Shown: positions 55,591 through 60,387 of the stretch, piece by piece
Numbering within the stretch: the stretch's first letter is position 1
Layout of the letters: each line of letters opens with the position of its first letter
Assembly: GCA_938041955.1 (NCBI GenBank)
Contig: CALISD010000030.1
Span: 1 to 60,387, forward strand
Reading direction: 5' to 3'
Source of the DNA: an uncultured Granulosicoccaceae bacterium
Lineage (GTDB): Bacteria; Pseudomonadota; Gammaproteobacteria; Granulosicoccales; Granulosicoccaceae
DNA length: 60,387 nucleotides
Program-made: the position numbers and the translations under genes
Notes under the pieces: generated by a model
Databases searched by the model: none
What the model was told of the DNA's origin: nothing
Seen by the model: the letters and a program-made list of their open reading frames with translations, nothing else

Positions 55591-56361
55591 TTATGCGCGT
55601 CTGCCGGTCAGCAGTCCACCATCAACCACAACTATCTCTCCTGTGATGTATGCACCACCGGCCAATAGATAGACGATCACCTCAGCATAGTCTTCAGGTT
55701 GCCCGACTCTTTGCATCGGGATACTGTTGATCATGTCACTGTCGAGTTCAAAGTTGCACTCCCAGTTGGATTCAACCAGTCCGGGTGCGATGGCGTTTAC
55801 TCTGACTTCGGGGCCAAGGCCGCGAGCGGTTTCTTGCGTCAGTGTTATCAAGCCCGACTTGGTGGCACTGTAGACGGCACTTGAACCGTTGCCTCTGAGC
55901 CCGGAGATTGAGGTCGTGTTTACTATTGCGCCACGGCTCTTTCTCAACGCCTTTTCTGCCGCTGCAGTACAACGTTGTGGCCCTATCAGGTTGACGTTAA
56001 GGAGTCGATCCCAGAACGCTTCGTTTTGGATCTCAAAATCGGTAGGGTGTACGACTGATTTAGTGCCGGGTGTTCCGGCGTTGTTGACCAGGTAGTTGAG
56101 TGATCCGCCCAGTGCTTCGATGGCACTGTGAACCATGCGATAGGCATCTTGCCCGTCTCCAGTGTCGCCTGGGGCGGCGATCACCTGGTAACCGAGATCA
56201 GAGAGTCGTTGCACCTGCTTTTCGAGTTCGGGGTTGCCTGGGAGATCGTTGATCGCCACTTTAGCACCACTGCTGGCGAGTAGTTCGGCAGTTGCCAGCC
56301 CGATGCCGGAAGCGGCCCCGGTGACCAGTGCGGCAGTATTGTTCAGATTGAAAGTGATCAT
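55591..56361 (-). CDS. SDR-family oxidoreductase
   Basis: 256 residues from ATG at 56361. 'TGAASGIG' lies at 14-21 and 'NNAG' near 93-96, and the catalytic S151, Y164, K168 ('YSATKSGL') are all present. 'NDLPGNPELEKQVQ' after the second strand suggests NAD(H). The C-terminal 'VVVDGGLLTG' is the usual SDR end. It runs in the same direction as the P450 gene downstream and is divergent from the galactose-oxidase-like gene. A link with either is possible but not evident. Confidence 0.92.
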   Translation of the reverse strand: MITFNLNNTAALVTGAASGIGLATAELLASSGAKVAINDLPGNPELEKQVQRLSDLGYQVIAAPGDTGDGQDAYRMVHSAIEALGGSLNYLVNNAGTPGTKSVVHPTDFEIQNEAFWDRLLNVNLIGPQRCTAAAEKALRKSRGAIVNTTSISGLRGNGSSAVYSATKSGLITLTQETARGLGPEVRVNAIAPGLVESNWECNFELDSDMINSIPMQRVGQPEDYAEVIVYLLAGGAYITGEIVVVDGGLLTGRRA

Positions 56362-56565
56362 AAGCGTAATTTTGGTAGCGATGGCGTTCGTGTTGGTCGG
56401 CGCACCTTTGTGCAGACATTAAGCTACAACCCCGACGGAATAAAGGAATAACTGTGCTGTAGCAACCATATTGCCGGTAGGTCGTGGTGCAGCTCAGGTA
56501 TGAAACTTGCCGGCCTTGTCGGGATACCCAGCAACGAAAACCGGCATATTTGTGCTGGCAAGCTT

Positions 56566-59538
56566 ATGAAGTACTTAGAAATTCTTAGTGTTATGTCTGC
56601 CGCAATGATAGTGGCGTCTTGCGACAATGGTGCACAACTGTCTGCAGGACAGGACGGCCGTGGTGTGGAAACCGTTGATTTTTTCGGCATGGAAAACGGC
56701 GAGAGTGAAACCATTCCGTTTGAGCCAGGGCTTGGTTTCGCTTTGCCAGATCGCGGCACACTGGCGGTTACTACTGCGGTTATTGGCAGTACCACCAATG
56801 GCAGTGAATATAGAACGGACTGTGGCACTGGTCAGGTGTTGGCAGGAATAGAAGGCTTTGCCTCGAACAATCGGGTTAGTCAGGTTGGTGCCAAGTGTGT
56901 GGAAGTCGATGCCACGGGCAATTGGGTTGGTACACCGCAAGTGCAGGGTAACCCTGTGGGTATTACAAGTGGAAATCCGGTCAGTCTTGATTGCACTAGC
57001 GGGCAAGGGGTTACGGGTGTATCAGGCTTTACACAAAACGATTCAATTGCATCGTTGCAGCTTCATTGTCGAACGCTAGCTAACAGCAAATCAACTGTTG
57101 GTGATGAAACAGATACCGAAAGAGCAGGCGATTATCAGTGGGGCATTGCCAATCAGTTTTGCGGCTCAGGTGCTGTAGCTACCGGTATACACGGCCGCGC
57201 AAACAATGAATTGCAATCGTTCGGTTTGGTTTGTAACGAATCACCTGATACTGCCGGTCGCTGGAGCAACCCGATTGGTTGGCCGGTACAGGCGGTTCAC
57301 ATGATCATGACACCGCAAGGCAACGTCATGTCATATGGTTTCAAAGATGGATCTGGCAACGTGTTTGACTATGATGTCTGGGACCCGTCTCTAGGGACAG
57401 CGGAATCATCGCACAACACATTTGCTTCAGATCAGGGAGTATTCTCTTTTTGCAATGCTTCTATAGTAATGCCTGCTAATGGAAATATTTTGTTGCCTGG
57501 TGGCACCAAGCTTAATTCTGACAACGCAGGGGTTTCGGATGTACCTGTGTATAACACGCAAACAGGTGGCCTTTCCCGCGCGCCTGATATGGCGAATCGC
57601 CGATGGTACCCAACCACAATCACCTTGCCTTCCGGTGAGATTCTGGTCGCAGGTGGTCGTGATGTGGCGGGTGTAGCGACAAGAACGCCAGAAATATTCT
57701 CACCGGAAACTAACGAATGGAGATCCCTGTTTGGTGCCAATATGCTGGGGCTTGAATGGCCCTATCCAAGGTTATGGGTGGCGAATGATGGTCGGGTATT
57801 TGGTATTTCGAGAAACGATATGTTTTATATCAATCCTCAAGGTTCCGGTTCAATTCAGCGGGCGGGTAATTTTTCGGTGGATTATCTGACCAAGGCTGAA
57901 TCGACAGCATTGATGTATCGACCGGGTAAGATACTGCAACTTGGCGGAAACGTTTCCGGGGGAAATCAAGCACTGATAATTGATATTAATGGTGCGATAC
58001 CAGAAGTCAGGCTGACCAATTCAATGCGGTTATCACGCTCAGCATGGATCAACTCTCAGGTGATGGCAGACGGTAAAGTGATGGCAATAGGCGGAAGCCG
58101 GATTGTACAAAATGCTGCCACCGCGGCTTTAAACCCGGAGATCTGGGATCCTGAAACAGAGCAGTGGACAGTGGTTTCCGGTTTTAAATGGCCACGGCTT
58201 TATCACTCTAATTCGATATTATTGCAGGACGGCACAGTGATGATTGCCGGCGGTGGTAATCCCGGGCCTGTCACAAACTACAACGCTGAGATCTTTTCTC
58301 CGCCGTATTTGTATGATGAGAACGGCGGGTTGGCTGTAAGGCCTGTGATCAACTGGGCACCGGAGCAAGGGGCTTACGGCCAGACAATCGCGCTTAATAC
58401 CGATGCTGCTGCAATATCAAAAGTCACTTTCATCAAGACATCAGCTGTTACGCATTCGTTTAATGTGGAGCAGCGGTATATGGAACTGCCGTTCACTGTC
58501 GGTACCAACTCCGTGCAAGTGCAATTGCCTGCCAATTCAAACGATGCGACACCAGGCTACTACCTGATGTTTGTTTTAAATGATGCGGGTACGCCTTCCG
58601 AGGCAGCGATTATTAAACTTGGCAATGACCCGGCAGAGGAACCGCCAACACCGGAAATCACACCTGAACCCGCTGAGACGAATAATATTCTGGCTAACGG
58701 TGGATTTGAGCAAGGTAAAACCGGCTGGCAAGACTGTTCAGATGCTGCACTATCCAATGTGAGTAACAACGCAAGTCATGGTGAGAACTCTCTGCTTCAG
58801 CAAAACGGTGCGTGCTTGTATCAGGAGTTTGTTGTCCAGCCAGGTGCGACATACAGTATGAACTGTGAAGCGTTTTCGCAGAATTCAGTGTATTCAAGTA
58901 TTTCACTGAACATGTTAAACGCCAACTATGAAACAATTCTAAACGATGCATCAGTGGTAGCGAGTTCCACCTACTCTTCTTACCCGTCAAGCTTACAAGC
59001 TCCAGCAGATGCTGCTTATGCAGCGGTTACTTTGTATTCAGAGGGGCCAACCCACTTTGACTCATGTGTGGTGACATCGGGCGTCATTGCCCCACCGGCG
59101 CCACCACCCGTTGTTACGCCAACACTACCGGTCGCTAACTTACTGGTTAATGGTGATTTTGAGCAAGATAAGGCAAGTTGGTTTGATTGCGCGGGCGATC
59201 AACTAACGCAGATTATTGATGATGTGGTAACAGATTCCAAGACTCTGCAGGTGAGTAATGCCGGTTGTATCTACCAGGAGTTTGCCGTTAATCCCGGTAA
59301 GCAATATCGTGTTCAGTGCCGTGCTAAGTCAGAAGGGTCATTGTATTCGAGTATTTCTTTCCAGATGGCTGATGCGAGCTATAACCAGCTAGAGTCGGCG
59401 GTGAGCCTGGTGGGGCCCGGGCAATTTCAGACTTACACCACTGTATTAACAGCGCCCGCGGCAAGCTCAACCAGTGCTGTGACTATCTATTCTGAAGACA
59501 CAACTCAGATTGACGTTTGTTACGCCGAAGAGGTCTGA
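56566..59538 (+). CDS. Lipoprotein copper-radical oxidase (galactose oxidase-like)
   Basis: Start placed at ATG 56566, where a lipoprotein signal with lipobox 'VASC' (Cys19) follows; an ATG at 56500 adds 22 residues before it. 990 residues. A beta-prism-like cysteine-rich region spans about 60-235 ('ATGIHGRANNELQSFGLVC'). Then comes a Kelch-type beta-propeller. Galactose-oxidase cofactor residues are all found: C296 ('FCNAS'), Y348 ('WYPTT'), Y546-H547 ('LYHSN'), and H630 ('VTHSFN'). A DUF1929 domain follows (about 590-700). Two CBM-like domains are at about 722-855 and 870-990 ('NGGFEQ', 'NGDFEQ'). It would oxidise primary alcohols or sugars to aldehydes plus H2O2 at the cell surface. Its TGA overlaps the next start. 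Confidence 0.93.
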   Translation: MKYLEILSVMSAAMIVASCDNGAQLSAGQDGRGVETVDFFGMENGESETIPFEPGLGFALPDRGTLAVTTAVIGSTTNGSEYRTDCGTGQVLAGIEGFASNNRVSQVGAKCVEVDATGNWVGTPQVQGNPVGITSGNPVSLDCTSGQGVTGVSGFTQNDSIASLQLHCRTLANSKSTVGDETDTERAGDYQWGIANQFCGSGAVATGIHGRANNELQSFGLVCNESPDTAGRWSNPIGWPVQAVHMIMTPQGNVMSYGFKDGSGNVFDYDVWDPSLGTAESSHNTFASDQGVFSFCNASIVMPANGNILLPGGTKLNSDNAGVSDVPVYNTQTGGLSRAPDMANRRWYPTTITLPSGEILVAGGRDVAGVATRTPEIFSPETNEWRSLFGANMLGLEWPYPRLWVANDGRVFGISRNDMFYINPQGSGSIQRAGNFSVDYLTKAESTALMYRPGKILQLGGNVSGGNQALIIDINGAIPEVRLTNSMRLSRSAWINSQVMADGKVMAIGGSRIVQNAATAALNPEIWDPETEQWTVVSGFKWPRLYHSNSILLQDGTVMIAGGGNPGPVTNYNAEIFSPPYLYDENGGLAVRPVINWAPEQGAYGQTIALNTDAAAISKVTFIKTSAVTHSFNVEQRYMELPFTVGTNSVQVQLPANSNDATPGYYLMFVLNDAGTPSEAAIIKLGNDPAEEPPTPEITPEPAETNNILANGGFEQGKTGWQDCSDAALSNVSNNASHGENSLLQQNGACLYQEFVVQPGATYSMNCEAFSQNSVYSSISLNMLNANYETILNDASVVASSTYSSYPSSLQAPADAAYAAVTLYSEGPTHFDSCVVTSGVIAPPAPPPVVTPTLPVANLLVNGDFEQDKASWFDCAGDQLTQIIDDVVTDSKTLQVSNAGCIYQEFAVNPGKQYRVQCRAKSEGSLYSSISFQMADASYNQLESAVSLVGPGQFQTYTTVLTAPAASSTSAVTIYSEDTTQIDVCYAEEV

Positions 59539-60179
59539 TGCCAATGATAGAAGCCGTTAGTAAATATAGATCACCCCGTTTGATTGGTGTCGTATCTGCA
59601 GCTCTGCTGATCCTGGGTACGTTCGGGATTACTCTATATTCAGTTGCGTCTGATGACTTTTCAGAATCCTCAGGTCCATATGCCGCTTTACATAGCGTCA
59701 AGCTCACCGATCAATACGGGCAACGTGTTAAGCCTTCTGATCTACACGATAAAGTAGTGATGGTGAATTTCTACTTCACCACCTGTGGTAGTGCCTGCCC
59801 GGTGCAAACAGCGGTATTGCGTGACGTTCGAGCGAATCTTCATAAGGAGGTAGATGCAGTATTTATTTCGGTGTCTATCGCACCGCTTGTAGATAATCCG
59901 ACTGTGGTTGCTGAATACATTAAGAAGCATCGCGTTAGTCGTGATAACTGGCATTTTGTTAGCACCAGTGTTGAAGATACTGAGAAGCTAATAGAAAAAT
60001 TCGGCGTCACACCTGATGGCATGACTGCCGTTGCCGATCAGATTGATCATCGTAATATGGGGTATCTGTTTGATCGTGATGGTGTACTAATGCAGCAATA
60101 TCAGTTGGTCCCGGGTGTTGCCACTAGGATCACCGAAGAGATGAAGGTGTTGTATGAGCTTCAGATTGGAGGTGCCTAG
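59538..60179 (+). CDS. Sco-type copper chaperone
   Basis: 213 residues. The ATG at 59538 overlaps the TGA of the oxidase gene (TGATG), so translation is coupled. A single membrane segment at about 14-36 anchors it. The copper motif is 'TTCGSACP' (C83, C87, C-x3-C) with H171 in 'DHRNMGYLFD', the three Cu ligands of SCO1/SenC proteins. These proteins normally load CuA of cytochrome oxidase, but here it is coupled to a copper-dependent oxidase. It probably delivers copper, or reduces cysteines, for the Cys-Tyr cofactor enzyme upstream. That role is inferred from position. Confidence 0.92.
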   Translation: MPMIEAVSKYRSPRLIGVVSAALLILGTFGITLYSVASDDFSESSGPYAALHSVKLTDQYGQRVKPSDLHDKVVMVNFYFTTCGSACPVQTAVLRDVRANLHKEVDAVFISVSIAPLVDNPTVVAEYIKKHRVSRDNWHFVSTSVEDTEKLIEKFGVTPDGMTAVADQIDHRNMGYLFDRDGVLMQQYQLVPGVATRITEEMKVLYELQIGGA

Positions 60180-60387
60180 CCTGCATTATTCACAAGGCGA
60201 CGAGGAAGACTAAGGCAAATACCTGTAATCATAGGTCTAAACTGTCATTGGAGGGCTACTTTGAAAATAGCAGTGTGTCTATTCGCCATCAGACGAAAAT
60301 ATCGCGTCACATCTCGCATGATCAAGCTCGGCACGTGGCGGGCCACGTTTCTCACTCGATTATGCGACCTGTTTAGCGCTATTTCCG
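60180..60387. other. Window end after the Sco gene
   Basis: No gene or signal recognised in these 208 bases. Confidence 0.4.

Noticed and set aside
56500..56565. Earlier ATG for the galactose-oxidase-like gene
   Set aside because: It would bury the lipobox signal; ATG 56566 gives a normal lipoprotein start.
1..60387. tRNA or rRNA genes
   Set aside because: No cloverleaf with TTCGAnTC-type T-loop and acceptor pairing, and no conserved rRNA segments, could be found by eye; a covariance-model scan would be decisive.

Overview
The window looks like the chromosome of a marine-type, heterotrophic gammaproteobacterium. It carries clear RhlE, DbpA, YbiT, CysQ and YjdM orthologues of enterobacterial type, together with the large secreted and surface proteins, small C-rich GWGWN motifs and accessory oxidoreductases common in marine Gammaproteobacteria. 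Genus cannot be named from sequence alone. No tRNA, rRNA, CRISPR array, phage or transposase gene was recognised.

Layout. 1-17190 (minus strand) holds the N-terminal part of a secreted GlcG/HbpS-type protein and a 5230-residue surface protein. The latter has a LEPR-XLL-like N-terminus, DUF4347, LamG, C-type-lectin-like and FG-GAP segments, then 22 tandem repeats of exactly 133 residues, and a conserved-looking hydrophobic tail. 17686-20718 (plus) is a likely operon: a ribbon-helix-helix protein, a glyoxalase-I-like protein, a Tat-exported 'subunit 3' and a GMC flavoprotein with a 3Fe-4S-type cysteine motif. This resembles the gamma/alpha pair of FAD-dependent sugar dehydrogenases, but no cytochrome subunit is present. 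20719-21612 is non-coding and carries a composite repeat that recurs at 32854-33155. 21613-32461 mixes a fasciclin lipoprotein, a DUF898 membrane protein, two secreted proteins with GWGWN motifs (one an M35-type metallopeptidase), CysQ, a tandem thioredoxin/glutaredoxin-fold protein, a membrane-anchored unknown, RhlE and a VOC protein. 33200-38246 contains ABC-F YbiT, DbpA, a class-V aminotransferase and YjdM.

38526-47444 contains an EamA transporter, a small membrane protein, a serine hydrolase, a 1069-residue self-sufficient reductive-dehalogenase-like fusion, a cadherin-like fragment and a MocR regulator. The MocR gene is divergent from a cytoplasmic molybdopterin oxidoreductase (47620), and paired GGTTCT-type sites lie between them. 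49925-56361 has a GFA-family protein, two SDRs, a 7TMR-DISM/GGDEF diguanylate cyclase and a cytochrome P450. 56566-60179 is a translationally coupled pair: a lipoprotein copper-radical oxidase of the galactose oxidase type, with all cofactor residues visible, followed by a Sco-type copper chaperone.

The recurring theme is extracytoplasmic and accessory redox chemistry (GMC dehydrogenase, copper-radical oxidase, molybdoenzyme, P450, dehalogenase) plus large or modular exported proteins. The most interesting candidates are the cytochrome-less GMC complex operon, the oxidase-Sco pair, the dehalogenase fusion, the indel-free 22-repeat protein, the GWGWN motif shared by three unrelated exported proteins, and the dispersed composite repeat.
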